From Planctomycetota bacterium (GTDB lineage Bacteria; Planctomycetota; B15-G4), in the NCBI GenBank assembly GCA_021604805.1, contig BQJR01000003.1:124001-188000 (forward strand): a stretch of 64,000 nt of DNA, given 5' to 3'. Below, piece after piece: positions 17,122 to 26,017 of the stretch. The translations under genes and the position numbers were made by a program. The notes under the pieces were generated by a model. The model had not been told where the DNA came from, searched no databases, and saw only the letters and a list, made by a program, of their open reading frames with translations. The number at the start of each line of letters is the position of its first letter. Position 1 is the first letter of the stretch.

Positions 17122-19956
17122 ATGATCGCATCCCTCCTTCTTGCTGCGGCCTTCCTCCCCCCGGCTGACAGCGAGACCGAGCTGCAGAAGGACGACATTT
17201 CCTTCGCGGAGAACCTCGCCCGCTACCAGTACTTCGACCTCGCCGGCAAAGTCATCGGTGAACTCGAAGCGGAAGTCGGGCGCGACGCCAGCAGTGACCT
17301 CCTCGGCGACCTCGCCTTCGTCGAGGCGCGCATCCACAAGGCCGAGAGCGAGCGAGCTCTCGACCCCGCGCGCCGCGCCGAGGCGCGCAGCGCGGCCATC
17401 GAGCGCTTCAGCGACTTCTCCAAGACCGGCTCGAGTTTCGCGTTCCACGATCGCCTGCTCGACGCGCTCGAGGACCTCGCCGACCTGCACATGAAGCGCG
17501 CCGACGAGCTGTCGCGCAAAGCTGCTGCGGGCGACGCCGAAGCCGCCCTCGACGCCGCCGACGACTACCAAGCCGCCGACGAAGCGCTCGAGCGTCTGCA
17601 AGACGAAGCCATGGCGCTCGCCGAGCAGCAAGAGAGCAACGGCGAGGACGACAAAGCCACGCGCACGACCCTGCGCGCCAACCTCACGCTCTACCTGCGC
17701 GGCCTCAACGGCATCAACTGGGCGCGCGTGAGTGAGTCCCCCGCCTTCCGCCTGGAAGAGGCCATCGAGAACCTCGATGACTTCCTCTGGGAGGTCGACG
17801 AGTTCGCGCTGCTCTACCCGATGGCCACCTTCGAACAAGGCCGCGCCTACGCCACGCTCGCCAAGTACACGAGCGACCCCGACGAGTCTGCCGAGTACCT
17901 CTCCGACGCGCTCGACATCCTCTCCAACGGTGTGCTCAACGAGCAGAACACCGAGGTGTACTGGGAGTCGATCAACGACTTCGCGCCGGCCGGTCAGGCG
18001 GGCATCGCCGCGCTCTTCGATCGCACCTGGGCCTACATGGCCGAGCTCGAAGTCGAAGGCGGTGACCTCGACGCCGCACAAGCCTGGATCGACCGCATGC
18101 GCTCGGAGCACGAGCGCCTCGGCGTGCGCTTCGGCCCCGACGGCCTGCGCGCGCTCACCGACTGGGGCATCCGTCTCAGCGAGCTCGGTCAGACCGACGC
18201 CGCCACCGACATCCTCAAGTTCGTCGCCGGGCCCGAAGGCGGTCGCGGCACTCCCGAGGGCGAAGAGGCCAACAGTCAACTGGCCAGCCTGGTGCAGACG
18301 CAAGGCGTGAGCGCCATCGCGTCGGTCGACGTGCTGGTGAGCGTGGGGGCCGGGCTGCGCAGCGAGCAGAACTACGCCGAAGCCGGCTACGCCTACCTGC
18401 GCGCCTACGGCCTGATCTCCACCGACGAAGAACGCGAGCTCTACACGCAAGAAGCGCTCGGCGGCGCCGCCAGCGCCTTGCGCGCACAAGGTCGTTTCCT
18501 CGAAGCCGCCATGGCCTACGAGCTGCAGCTCGAAGACCTGCGCGCGCGCAACGGCAGCGACCTCATCGCCGTCGAGAAGGTGGCCGTCAACCTGATCGGT
18601 GCCTTCGAGAAGCAGTACAAGGCCTCCGGTGACGACTTTGATCGTCAGCTGCGCAGCGACACCCAGGACCGCCTCAACAAGATCCCCGGCATCAGCCTCG
18701 ACGTGCAGTTCATCCGCGCCTCGGAGTTGCTGAGTGAAGCGGAGCAGAGCAAGGACCCGGCGAGCTTCATGCAGGCGCTGGTCGAGCTCGAGGGCGTGCC
18801 CGAGACCTCGCCCAACTACGAGTACGCGCTCGTGAAGCAAGGTGAGGCCTTGGAGGGCGCCGGGCGCTACGACGACGCCCTCGCGCGCTTCAACCAGATG
18901 ATCGAACGCGCTGCCGACCCGGCCCTGGCCCCCACCAACGCGCAAGGCCTGAGCCGTCGCGAAGGGGCGCTGGCCCAGGCGCGCTACAGCGCCGCCACCT
19001 TGCTGCTCTCCGACGAGCTGCAACGTGCCGACGACGCGCTCGCCATGCTCCAAGACTTCGAAGAGGACGTCCCCGGGCAAGAGACCTTCCACGCGCCCGT
19101 GAAGTACCAGCGCGTGTTGGCCTACGCCATGGCCGGTCGCTTCGACGAAGCCGAAGACGCGCTCGATGTCTTGCGCAACAGCAAAGCCAGCTCGGCGCGC
19201 ATCCAAGGCGCCGCGCTCGCGACCTACAGCACCTTGAAGGACGCCGCCGAAGCGGTCGAGGTGCAAACGAGCAGCGAGGCGCGCGAGTTCTGGTCGCGCG
19301 CAGCCCGCGCGCTCAGCGTGGCCAACGAGGTCTCCGAGTACGCCAGCTTCACGAACGGCTTGCTGGCCACTCAGCACTACCTCGCTGCGGGTGAACCGGC
19401 TGAGGCCGAGGCGACCGCGCGCGCCGTCGAGAAGGCGCACCAAGATCGCAAGCCGCCCACCAGCAGCGCCGACGCGCTCAAGATCGCGCTCGCCACTTCA
19501 CTCGACGAGCAAGGCGACTACGGTCGCGCGCGTCCGATCTGGAAGGACCTCGAAGCGCGCAACCCGAACCGCATGGACGTGCTCGTGGGTGCAGCGCGCA
19601 GCTACGGCGGTTGGCTCGCGGTCGACGAGAACGGCGACGTGATCGAGATCCCCGGATCAGGCGATTACGGAGAAGCCAACGAGCTCTGGGTCCAGAAGAT
19701 CTACGGCGTCGTCAACCAGACCTCGAAGCACGAGCCGATCTGGTGGGAGACGAAGCTCGGTGGGATCTACACCGACTACCGCCGCATGGAGCAAGACAGC
19801 TCACACGGCACGCGCGCGCGCTCGGTGCTCACCAACGTGCAGCTCTTCACCCCGCAATACGACAAGACCGTCCAAGAGCTGCTGCCCGAGGACAAGCGCT
19901 TCACGCCCCGGTACTTCACGCTGTTCCGCTACCTCGACCGCAAGCTGCCGAAGTAA
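17122..19956 (+). CDS. Large exported TPR-repeat protein, 944 aa
   Basis: A short signal peptide (MIASLLLAAAFLPPADS) precedes an all-helical protein built of degenerate TPR-like pairs over almost its whole length: for example GLRALTDWGIRLSELGQTDA, QNYAEAGYAYLRAYGL, YEYALVKQGEALEGAGRYDD, FDEAEDALDVLR and LATSLDEQGDYGRARPIW. It is strongly acidic with many Ala/Glu/Asp. The C-terminus ends in a conserved-looking non-TPR block (WWETKLGGIYTDYRRMEQDS, FTPRYFTLFRYLDRKLPK). No enzyme motif. It begins 13 bp after secretin 1 and is presumably co-transcribed; a periplasmic scaffold for the secretin/motor complex, comparable in role to TPR proteins of gliding and secretion machines, is an inference. The long run of the same codon pattern argues against frameshift. 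Confidence 0.8.
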   Translation: MIASLLLAAAFLPPADSETELQKDDISFAENLARYQYFDLAGKVIGELEAEVGRDASSDLLGDLAFVEARIHKAESERALDPARRAEARSAAIERFSDFSKTGSSFAFHDRLLDALEDLADLHMKRADELSRKAAAGDAEAALDAADDYQAADEALERLQDEAMALAEQQESNGEDDKATRTTLRANLTLYLRGLNGINWARVSESPAFRLEEAIENLDDFLWEVDEFALLYPMATFEQGRAYATLAKYTSDPDESAEYLSDALDILSNGVLNEQNTEVYWESINDFAPAGQAGIAALFDRTWAYMAELEVEGGDLDAAQAWIDRMRSEHERLGVRFGPDGLRALTDWGIRLSELGQTDAATDILKFVAGPEGGRGTPEGEEANSQLASLVQTQGVSAIASVDVLVSVGAGLRSEQNYAEAGYAYLRAYGLISTDEERELYTQEALGGAASALRAQGRFLEAAMAYELQLEDLRARNGSDLIAVEKVAVNLIGAFEKQYKASGDDFDRQLRSDTQDRLNKIPGISLDVQFIRASELLSEAEQSKDPASFMQALVELEGVPETSPNYEYALVKQGEALEGAGRYDDALARFNQMIERAADPALAPTNAQGLSRREGALAQARYSAATLLLSDELQRADDALAMLQDFEEDVPGQETFHAPVKYQRVLAYAMAGRFDEAEDALDVLRNSKASSARIQGAALATYSTLKDAAEAVEVQTSSEAREFWSRAARALSVANEVSEYASFTNGLLATQHYLAAGEPAEAEATARAVEKAHQDRKPPTSSADALKIALATSLDEQGDYGRARPIWKDLEARNPNRMDVLVGAARSYGGWLAVDENGDVIEIPGSGDYGEANELWVQKIYGVVNQTSKHEPIWWETKLGGIYTDYRRMEQDSSHGTRARSVLTNVQLFTPQYDKTVQELLPEDKRFTPRYFTLFRYLDRKLPK

Positions 19957-20016
19957 ATCCGCTCGCCAGCACCGCGTCGGCCCGGCAGGGTTCGGCATGG
20001 GGTGCTTGCAGGCACG

Positions 20017-20045
20017 TTGATCGTTTCCTGAGCCTCACCTAGAAT
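20017..20045 (+). promoter_or_regulatory. Putative sigma70-type promoter of the TPR-TolQRR-secretin 2 segment
   Basis: TTGATC (20017-20022), exactly 17 bp, TAGAAT (20040-20045) lies in the 131-bp gap between the two TPR genes; the GTG start follows 42 bp after the -10. It would let the motor genes be expressed independently of the upstream secretin operon. Confidence 0.55.
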
Positions 20046-20087
20046 GCCGCGCCCCGGCGGCCCCCACCGCTTACCCCGGAGTCCACC

Positions 20088-21305
20088 GTGACCTCCCTGC
20101 CGCCGCTTGCTCGTCCTGCTGCCCGCTTCACTCGGTTCGGAGGCTCCGTCTCGCGCCGCGTGGCAGCCCTGTTCGCGCTCACGGCCAGCCTGGCGCTGAG
20201 CCCCGCCGCGCTGGCTCAGGACGGCCCCGGTGGCAACGGTCGGCTCGACGTGCTCAACGCGCGCGGTGAAGTCACGCCGCTGCAGCCGGTGCTCGTGATC
20301 AGCGAAACGCTCGACGAAGTCCGCTTCCGTCGCGGGAGCAGCAGCCGCACGGAGACGCGTCGCACCGATCAGGTGGTGCACATCGAATACGGCACGGGCA
20401 GCGACACCTATGAGTCGGCACTGGCCGCGCTCGACGACGGCGACCTCGTGCAGGCCGTGAACCTGCTGACCGCCGCCGCCGAACAGGATGAGCCGGGCTG
20501 GCAGGCGGCCGTGGCACTGCTGAAGCTCGGTGAGACGCAAGCGCGTCGCGGTGGTTCGCACCTGGCTGAAGCACGCAGCACGCTCGACAGTTTCTTGAGC
20601 GAGCACCCCGATCACCGTCGTCTTCCCGAGGCGCTGCTGCTGCGCGGGCGTTACGCACTCGCCGCCGGCGAAGCCAGCGCCATGGAAACGGCTGCGCAAC
20701 GCGTGGCGCAACTCGTGGAACAAGGGCGCACGCCGGGCACCTGGAAGGCGCGCGCCGAAATCGAACTGGGCGACTCGTTGCTCGCCAACGACCGCGCCAG
20801 CGAGGCGCAGGCCTCCTACAAGGCGGCGCAAGCCACCGCCGAGCGCGCCCGCAGCGATCTCGCCGAGCGCGCCGACCTCGTGGCCGAGCTCGATCGCCTG
20901 GCCCTCGACGCCCGCTCCGGCACCGGCTCGGCACTGCTCGCCGCCGGCGACCTGCGCGCCGCACGCACCTACTTCGAGGCCTTGCAGGCCGACGCGGGCG
21001 GCGCCCGCGGTGTCGAAGTCGCTGCGCTCAACGGGCTCGCACAAGTCGACCTCGAAGAAGGCGGTCACGACAAGCTCAAGCAGGCCCAGCTGGGCTTCGC
21101 GAAGGCCGCTGTCCTGGGCGCCGCCATCGACGATCAGCACGCCAAGTCGCTGTACTTCCTGGGGCGTTGCGCCCTGGCCCTGGCCGAAACCGGCTCGGGC
21201 GACGCGAACGGAGCCCGCGCAGAGGCCCGTGAATACGCCAAGCTCGTCCAAGCTCGCTACCCCGAGAGCCGCTGGGCCCGCATGGCTCGTGAGTCACTTC
21301 CTTGA
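20088..21305 (+). CDS. Exported TPR protein with N-terminal SH3-like planctomycete module
   Basis: 405 residues. A long twin-charged n-region and hydrophobic core end at SPAALAQD, a type I signal peptide. The first mature ~60 residues (RLDVLNARGEVTPLQP, VRFRRGSS, VVHIEYGTGS) match a small beta-barrel pattern frequent in planctomycete secreted proteins, where a modified-residue-like strand set ends in I-x-Y/I-x-x-G before a repeat domain. The rest is TPR-like: ALAALDDGDLVQAVNLL, LLLRGRYALAAGEASAM, ALLAAGDLRAARTYFEAL, LYFLGRCALALAE. It lies directly before the TolQ gene (31 bp) and behind a good promoter, so it probably acts in the periplasm with the TolQRR motor, as YbgF/CpoB-type TPR proteins do with Tol. 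The start is GTG; no earlier in-frame start is plausible. Confidence 0.8.
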   Translation: MTSLPPLARPAARFTRFGGSVSRRVAALFALTASLALSPAALAQDGPGGNGRLDVLNARGEVTPLQPVLVISETLDEVRFRRGSSSRTETRRTDQVVHIEYGTGSDTYESALAALDDGDLVQAVNLLTAAAEQDEPGWQAAVALLKLGETQARRGGSHLAEARSTLDSFLSEHPDHRRLPEALLLRGRYALAAGEASAMETAAQRVAQLVEQGRTPGTWKARAEIELGDSLLANDRASEAQASYKAAQATAERARSDLAERADLVAELDRLALDARSGTGSALLAAGDLRAARTYFEALQADAGGARGVEVAALNGLAQVDLEEGGHDKLKQAQLGFAKAAVLGAAIDDQHAKSLYFLGRCALALAETGSGDANGARAEAREYAKLVQARYPESRWARMARESLP

Positions 21306-21336
21306 AACCCGCCGCTAGAGACCTGAGAGCGCGATC

Positions 21337-22053
21337 ATGACCTCCACCTTCCACGCCCTTCTGCTGACCTTCTTCGCCCCGGCCCTCTGGGCTCAGGAGG
21401 GTGAGGCTGCGGCCGATGCTGCTCCCGCTGGTGGCGACAAAGCCAGCAGCTTCTTCCAAGATGCCGGCACCATCGGTCTCGTCATCATGGTGCTCTCGGT
21501 GGTCGCGCTCACGCTGATCATCAAGGAGATCATGGCCATGCGTCGCGATCAGCTCGCGCCGCCGGAGCTGGTCGACGAGATGGAAGCGCTCTTCGAAGCC
21601 GGTGAGTACCAAGAGGCCATCGAGCTCTGCGAGACCGAGCCCTGCTACTTCACGAACATCGTGGCGGCCGGCCTGCCCAAGCTGAACGCGAACTTCGACG
21701 CCATGGAGAAGAGCCTGGAGGAGATGGTCGAAGAAGAGACCATCAAGCTCCACGCGCGCCTCTCCTGGCTCTCGCTGATCGCCGGCGTGGCCCCCATGCT
21801 CGGACTGATGGGTACCGTGAACGGCATGATCGGCGCCTTCGCCAAGATCGCCGAGCTCAAGGGTCAGGCCACGCCTGACCAGCTCGCAGGCAGCATCGCC
21901 GGTGCACTCATCACGACCATGCTCGGTCTGATCGTGGCCGTGCCGGTGACCGCCGCTTTCGTGTTCCTGCGCAACCGCGTGGTGTCGTACTCGCTCGAGA
22001 TCTCGGCTGTGGTCGAAGACCTCTTCGAACGCTTCCGCCCGCGCGACGCCTGA
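21337..22053 (+). CDS. MotA/TolQ/ExbB proton channel family protein
   Basis: 238 residues. A cleavable signal-like segment (to LWAQEG) precedes three TM helices, as in longer ExbB proteins: TM1 TIGLVIMVLSVVALTLIIKE, a cytoplasmic helical loop (LVDEMEALFEAGEYQEAIEL), TM2 in LSLIAGVAPMLGLMGTVNGM with the family signature GLMGTVxGM, and TM3 AGALITTMLGLIVAVPVTAA. It forms the pentameric stator that, with TolR/ExbD dimers, uses the proton gradient. The two ExbD genes follow directly, so the motor is one TolQ plus two TolR types, the arrangement seen in AglRQS of Myxococcus. RBS-like GAGAG is 9 nt upstream. Confidence 0.93.
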   Translation: MTSTFHALLLTFFAPALWAQEGEAAADAAPAGGDKASSFFQDAGTIGLVIMVLSVVALTLIIKEIMAMRRDQLAPPELVDEMEALFEAGEYQEAIELCETEPCYFTNIVAAGLPKLNANFDAMEKSLEEMVEEETIKLHARLSWLSLIAGVAPMLGLMGTVNGMIGAFAKIAELKGQATPDQLAGSIAGALITTMLGLIVAVPVTAAFVFLRNRVVSYSLEISAVVEDLFERFRPRDA

Positions 22054-22088
22054 TCGCACTTCCTTTCACTGACCGGAGCTGAGCCCCC

Positions 22089-22556
22089 ATGGGTCGCAAG
22101 AAGCAATCGGCAGGTACCGAAGTCGCGATGGACATGACGCCGATGATCGACGTCGTGTTCTTGATGATCATCTTCTTCATGATCGTCAGCGACATGAGCC
22201 AGCAAGACCTTGCTGAGCTCGTGTTGCCCAAGGCCGAGATGGCCCAGGACGACGAGACCGAAGAAGGCCGCATGATCATCAACATCGTCAAAGACGGTTC
22301 GTTGGAGATCAAACGAGTGGGTTACCAATCGCTCGATGACCCCACGGCCCAGACGGCAGTGCGCGGCTACCTCGCCAATGCGGTCGCGCTCGGTGAACGG
22401 GACCCCGACAACCCTCAGTTCTCCGCGCGCTCGCTTCTCGTGCGTGCCGACAAAGAGACGAAGTTCAAGGAAGTGCAGAAGCTGATGCGGATCGCCGCGG
22501 AACCGGGCATCTACATCTACAAGATCGATCTCGCCGCCGCCCAGAACGAGCAGTAA
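22089..22556 (+). CDS. ExbD/TolR family protein 1
   Basis: 155 residues: a short basic cytoplasmic tail, one TM helix, a periplasmic domain. The TM starts DMTPMIDVVFLMIIFFMIV; Asp21 in PMIDVVF is the conserved proton-carrying residue of TolR/ExbD/MotB-type stators. The periplasmic part (LAELVLPKAEMAQD, ARSLLVRADKETKFKEVQKL) has the usual ExbD strand with the RAD motif. A GGAG precedes the ATG. It is followed after 3 bp by a second, different ExbD. Confidence 0.93.
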   Translation: MGRKKQSAGTEVAMDMTPMIDVVFLMIIFFMIVSDMSQQDLAELVLPKAEMAQDDETEEGRMIINIVKDGSLEIKRVGYQSLDDPTAQTAVRGYLANAVALGERDPDNPQFSARSLLVRADKETKFKEVQKLMRIAAEPGIYIYKIDLAAAQNEQ

Positions 22557-22559
22557 GCC

Positions 22560-23006
22560 ATGGCACGTAAGAAAGCAGAGATCGAAGACGTGCCGCTGGA
22601 CCTCACGCCGATGATCGACGTGGTGTTCCTGCTGCTCATCTTCTTCATCGTCACGATCAAGTTCAAAGTGCTCGAGGGCAAGCTCGTCACCGAGCTGCCG
22701 AAGGACGAAGGCAGCAACGCCGGCGACGTCACCTTGATCGACAAGATCGAGATCGACATCGTCCCGCAACCCTCGGCACCCGATGGCTTCATCACTCAGG
22801 TGAACGGGCAGACGATGCCGAACATGGCAACGCTGCGCGACACGGTGGCACGCTTCGTGGCGGCCGCGCCTGAGGGCGAATCCGCGCGCGGCACGATCCA
22901 TCCGCGCACCGAGGTCAACTACGAGCAGGTCGTGATGGTCGTCGACCAACTGCTGCAAGTGGACCTCACGGACATCACCTTCGCCGGTGTGGACTGGGAC
23001 GTCTGA
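22560..23006 (+). CDS. ExbD/TolR family protein 2
   Basis: 148 residues, same layout as ExbD 1 but clearly divergent. TM segment DLTPMIDVVFLLLIFFIVT with the proton-carrying Asp at residue 20. The periplasmic part (KLVTELPKDEGSNAGDVTL, IHPRTEVNYEQVVMVVDQLL) keeps the ExbD C-terminal VVMVVDxLLxV strand-helix but has IHPRTEV where ExbD 1 has the LLVRADKE strand. Two non-identical TolR proteins per TolQ suggest a heterodimeric plug, as for AglQ/AglS. Start ATG 3 bp after the upstream stop. Confidence 0.93.
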   Translation: MARKKAEIEDVPLDLTPMIDVVFLLLIFFIVTIKFKVLEGKLVTELPKDEGSNAGDVTLIDKIEIDIVPQPSAPDGFITQVNGQTMPNMATLRDTVARFVAAAPEGESARGTIHPRTEVNYEQVVMVVDQLLQVDLTDITFAGVDWDV

Positions 23007-23316
23007 ACGTGCGCTCGCCGCACGCTCCCAGCCACCTCCTGCGAGGACGCGGCAGCGCTCCCCGAAACGGGTCGCTCCGCCGCAAAAAGTCGGTGCTCTG
23101 GGGGTATCTCCCCCGCTGCGCTGGCGCCCCGTCGAATGCTAGACTCCGCGCGCCTCGAATCGCTGCTCCTGCCTGTTCTGGGGGAGCTTCGGCTCGAAGC
23201 CGCAACTCACTCCACACCGGCTGGGTCCGCCCCGAGACCCGCCGTTCGTGGCAAGTCGTGTCGTGCTCGCGCACGTCGGCTTGCCGGCCGATCGCGCTTC
23301 CAGGGAATCGCCCCTC
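23007..23316. other. 310-bp gap between exbD 2 and secretin 2, with possible extended -10
   Basis: No gene here is convincing. The frame of secretin 2 is open back to a GTG at 23248 but lacks signal-peptide character before the ATG at 23317. GGGGG-N5-CCCCC at about 23100 makes a small hairpin. TGCTAGACT (23138-23145) fits an extended -10 (TGnTAnnnT) without an evident -35; the same TAGACTCC string occurs at 6115 upstream of the radical SAM gene. Confidence 0.4.
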
Positions 23317-25932
23317 ATGAAGACCCGCACTGTGTGCTTGCTGCTCGTCGCGGCCGCCTGTCGCTCTGCTTCGGTAGAGAGCCCCGAGTCCGACGACCTG
23401 GCCCAGCAGATTCCCGAGGAGGCCACCTTGTTGGCCTTCGACGAAGCGCCTGCCGCGCCCGCGTTGGTGTCGGAGATCCCGCTGGCGAACGCGCCGCAAG
23501 ACGCCGACGGCGACCTCGCCGAAGGTGAGCGCGAACGTCGTGAGATGCTCAAGCAGAAGACCTACGTGCTCGTCGAGCAGTACTTGGCGAACGCGCGCGC
23601 TCTCGAAGAGCAGCTGCGTCTCACCGAGGCGCACGCCGAACTCGAGAAGGCGCGTCAGCTCGATCCCACGAACAAGATCGTGCGCACTTACCAGGATCAG
23701 ATCGCGGCGCTGCTCGGCGAAGAGCGTTCCGACGCGGCCCTGCTCGTGCGTTCGGCCCGCGAGCGCTACGAAGCCCAGCGCGAGCAACGCGCCGTGCTGG
23801 CTCGCAACGATCTGGAACAGGCGCGCTACGCCCTCCAGGCCAACGACGCGCAACGCGCCGTGCGCCTCTCCAAGGGTGTCGTGGATCGCATCACCTGGAG
23901 CGCTGGTTCCGGTGAATGGGGCTCGCTCGAGAGCGAAGCCAAGGCGCTGCTCGCCGACGCCGAACGCGCGCTCGAAGGTCAGGACCAAGAGCTGCTCGAG
24001 CGTCAGCGTCGCGAGGCCTTCGATCGCCTGCGCGAAGAAGAAGTCGCCACCGTCGCGCAGAACGAGGCGCGCATCCAGACGATGCTGATCGCCGCCACGC
24101 GCGCCTTCGACAGCTCCGACTACGAGGGCGCCGAAGGCTTGGCGCTGGCCGTGCTCGACCTCGACCACCACAACCATCAGGCCGCCGCGATCCTCGACGC
24201 CGCCCAGGATGCCGAGCGCGAATACGCCGACCGCATCTTCGTGCAGCGTCGCCGCGAGGAGTTCAACCGCTGGCGCAACGAGATGGAGCGCGTGCGGATC
24301 CCCAACGCCGACATCTTCACGCCGCCGTCCTCCGCGCACTGGAGCGAGATCAACCGCCTGCGCAACAACGACGCCAGCTTGGGCCTCACGGGCGCTTCGC
24401 CCGAAGAAATCGAGCTGCGCGCGCTGCTCGACGAGACGCGCATGGACGTGGACTTCGACGATCTCACGATCACCGAGGTCGCGAACTCGCTGAGCATCAA
24501 CCAGGGCGTGCCGGTGTCGATCGATCCCGAGGTCGCACTCGACCTCGACGATTCGGGCGAGACCGTGAACCTGCGCGGCCTGCGCGACGTGAACGTGAAG
24601 GCCGTGCTGAACATCCTGGTCGAGCAAGTCGGCGACGAGCTGGCCTGGACCGTGCGCAACGGTCGCGTGTACATCACGACCAAGGAGAAGGCCGGCTCGA
24701 TGCCGGTCACGCGCGTCCACTACATCCAGGACCTCACCTTCAAGATCACCGACTTCAAGGGCAGCAACCTGCGTGACATCGCGCTGCCCGGCGAAGCGGG
24801 CGACGACGCCGAGACGAGCATCTTCAACACCGAGCTCGACCAAGCCACGCTGATCGAAGCCGAAGAGATCCTGAACCTGGTGCGCGAGAACATCGCCGCC
24901 GAAGACTGGGACCTCTCCGACAACTACAACATCGACTTCGTCGACAACAACAACCTGCTCGTGATCCACACGGCTGAGGTGCAGGCGCAAGTCGCCAAGT
25001 TCCTCGACGAGCTGCGCGCCTTCTCCACGAACATGGTCACGCTGGAGTCGCGCTTCTTCTCGATCACCGACTCCTTCATCGAGGAGATCGGCACCGACCT
25101 GCGCGGCCTGACGCCGAACGGTCCGTTCTCGAGCGAGTACCAGCTCAACGCGGCCGGCACCACGGGCACCCCCACCCAGGGCCTCGACAACAACGGCGAC
25201 GGCTCGGGCAACCCGAACGCCGGTGCGTTCTTCGACGACGGCGGCGACCAGATCTACGCCGCCAGCTCGGAGAACTTCTTCCAGAACCCGCTCGGCGAGA
25301 TGCTCTCCACCGTGGGTGGCGGCGCCTTCCAGTTCACGATCCTCGACGACTCCGAGGTGAACATCGTGATGAACCTGGTCTCCAAGAGTCAGAACGCGGT
25401 GGAGATCACGGCGCCGATCGTGTCGGTCTACAACACGCAGCGCGCCTTCGTCACGGTGGTGAACCAAGTCAGCTACGTGCAAGGCTACGAGGTCGACGTG
25501 GCCACGGGCTCCTTCATCGCTGACCCGGTGATCGGTGTGCTGCAAGAAGGCATCGTGCTCGACGTACGCCCCACGATCTCCTACGACCGCCTCTACGTGA
25601 CGCTCGACGTGCAGACCACCGTGGCCGAGCTGGAACGCCCCTTCCGCTCGATCACCACGCTGCTCGGACCGAGTGGTTCGCCGGTGACCTTCTCGATCCC
25701 CGTGCTCAACGTGCAAGACGCGCAGACCACGGTGGTCGTGCCCGACGGCGGCGCCGTGGTGCTCGGTGGCTTCAAGCACGTGCGCTACAAGAACCGCACC
25801 GCCGAGGCGCCGTGGCTCGCCGACATCCCGATCTTCGGCTTCTTCTTCCGCGAGAAGGGTCTCGCCGACGAAGTCACCGACCTGATCATCGTGATCCGCG
25901 CCAAGATCACGGACTTCGACAAGCTGCGCTGA
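23317..25932 (+). CDS. Secretin (GspD/PilQ family) lipoprotein, second paralogue (secretin 2)
   Basis: 871 residues from the ATG at 23317, whose MKTRTVCLLLVAAAC start is a lipoprotein signal. Residues about 60-340 are helical/coiled-coil with TPR-like units (QYLANARALEEQLRLTEAHA, FDSSDYEGAEGLALAVLDLD). N0-like domain at about 375-450 (VDFDDLTITEVANSLSI, VLNILVEQVGDELAWTVRNG), then an N1-like repeat (LLVIHTAEVQAQVAKFLDEL). Secretin domain from about 573: VTLESRFFSITDSFIEEIG, VEITAPIVSVYNTQRAFVTV, VVPDGGAVVLGGFK, APWLADIPIFGFFFREKG. It shares order and local phrases with secretin 1, including an Asn/Asp/Gly insertion (DNNGDGSGNPNAGAFFDDG), so the two are paralogues. It ends with a good terminator, closing the envelope cluster. 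Confidence 0.9.
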   Translation: MKTRTVCLLLVAAACRSASVESPESDDLAQQIPEEATLLAFDEAPAAPALVSEIPLANAPQDADGDLAEGERERREMLKQKTYVLVEQYLANARALEEQLRLTEAHAELEKARQLDPTNKIVRTYQDQIAALLGEERSDAALLVRSARERYEAQREQRAVLARNDLEQARYALQANDAQRAVRLSKGVVDRITWSAGSGEWGSLESEAKALLADAERALEGQDQELLERQRREAFDRLREEEVATVAQNEARIQTMLIAATRAFDSSDYEGAEGLALAVLDLDHHNHQAAAILDAAQDAEREYADRIFVQRRREEFNRWRNEMERVRIPNADIFTPPSSAHWSEINRLRNNDASLGLTGASPEEIELRALLDETRMDVDFDDLTITEVANSLSINQGVPVSIDPEVALDLDDSGETVNLRGLRDVNVKAVLNILVEQVGDELAWTVRNGRVYITTKEKAGSMPVTRVHYIQDLTFKITDFKGSNLRDIALPGEAGDDAETSIFNTELDQATLIEAEEILNLVRENIAAEDWDLSDNYNIDFVDNNNLLVIHTAEVQAQVAKFLDELRAFSTNMVTLESRFFSITDSFIEEIGTDLRGLTPNGPFSSEYQLNAAGTTGTPTQGLDNNGDGSGNPNAGAFFDDGGDQIYAASSENFFQNPLGEMLSTVGGGAFQFTILDDSEVNIVMNLVSKSQNAVEITAPIVSVYNTQRAFVTVVNQVSYVQGYEVDVATGSFIADPVIGVLQEGIVLDVRPTISYDRLYVTLDVQTTVAELERPFRSITTLLGPSGSPVTFSIPVLNVQDAQTTVVVPDGGAVVLGGFKHVRYKNRTAEAPWLADIPIFGFFFREKGLADEVTDLIIVIRAKITDFDKLR

Positions 25933-25982
25933 TCGGCCCGGGATCGAGGCACGCGCCCCGCGCGTGGCCGAGAGACTCACAG

Positions 25983-26017
25983 CGAGCCCCGCCCTCACCG
26001 GCGGGGCTCGTTGCGTT
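25983..26017 (+). terminator. Intrinsic terminator after secretin 2
   Basis: An 11-bp perfect GC-rich stem (25983-25993 with 26000-26010), a 6-nt loop and TTGCGTTT downstream, 50 bp after the secretin 2 stop. Confidence 0.8.

Noticed and set aside
17062..19443. 793-codon minus-strand open frame opposite the large TPR protein
   Set aside because: Antisense shadow of a gene with consistent TPR repeats and a signal peptide.
22975..25998. 1007-codon minus-strand open frame opposite secretin 2
   Set aside because: Antisense shadow: composition dominated by Val, His, Gly, Asp and no fold, while the plus strand encodes a complete secretin.
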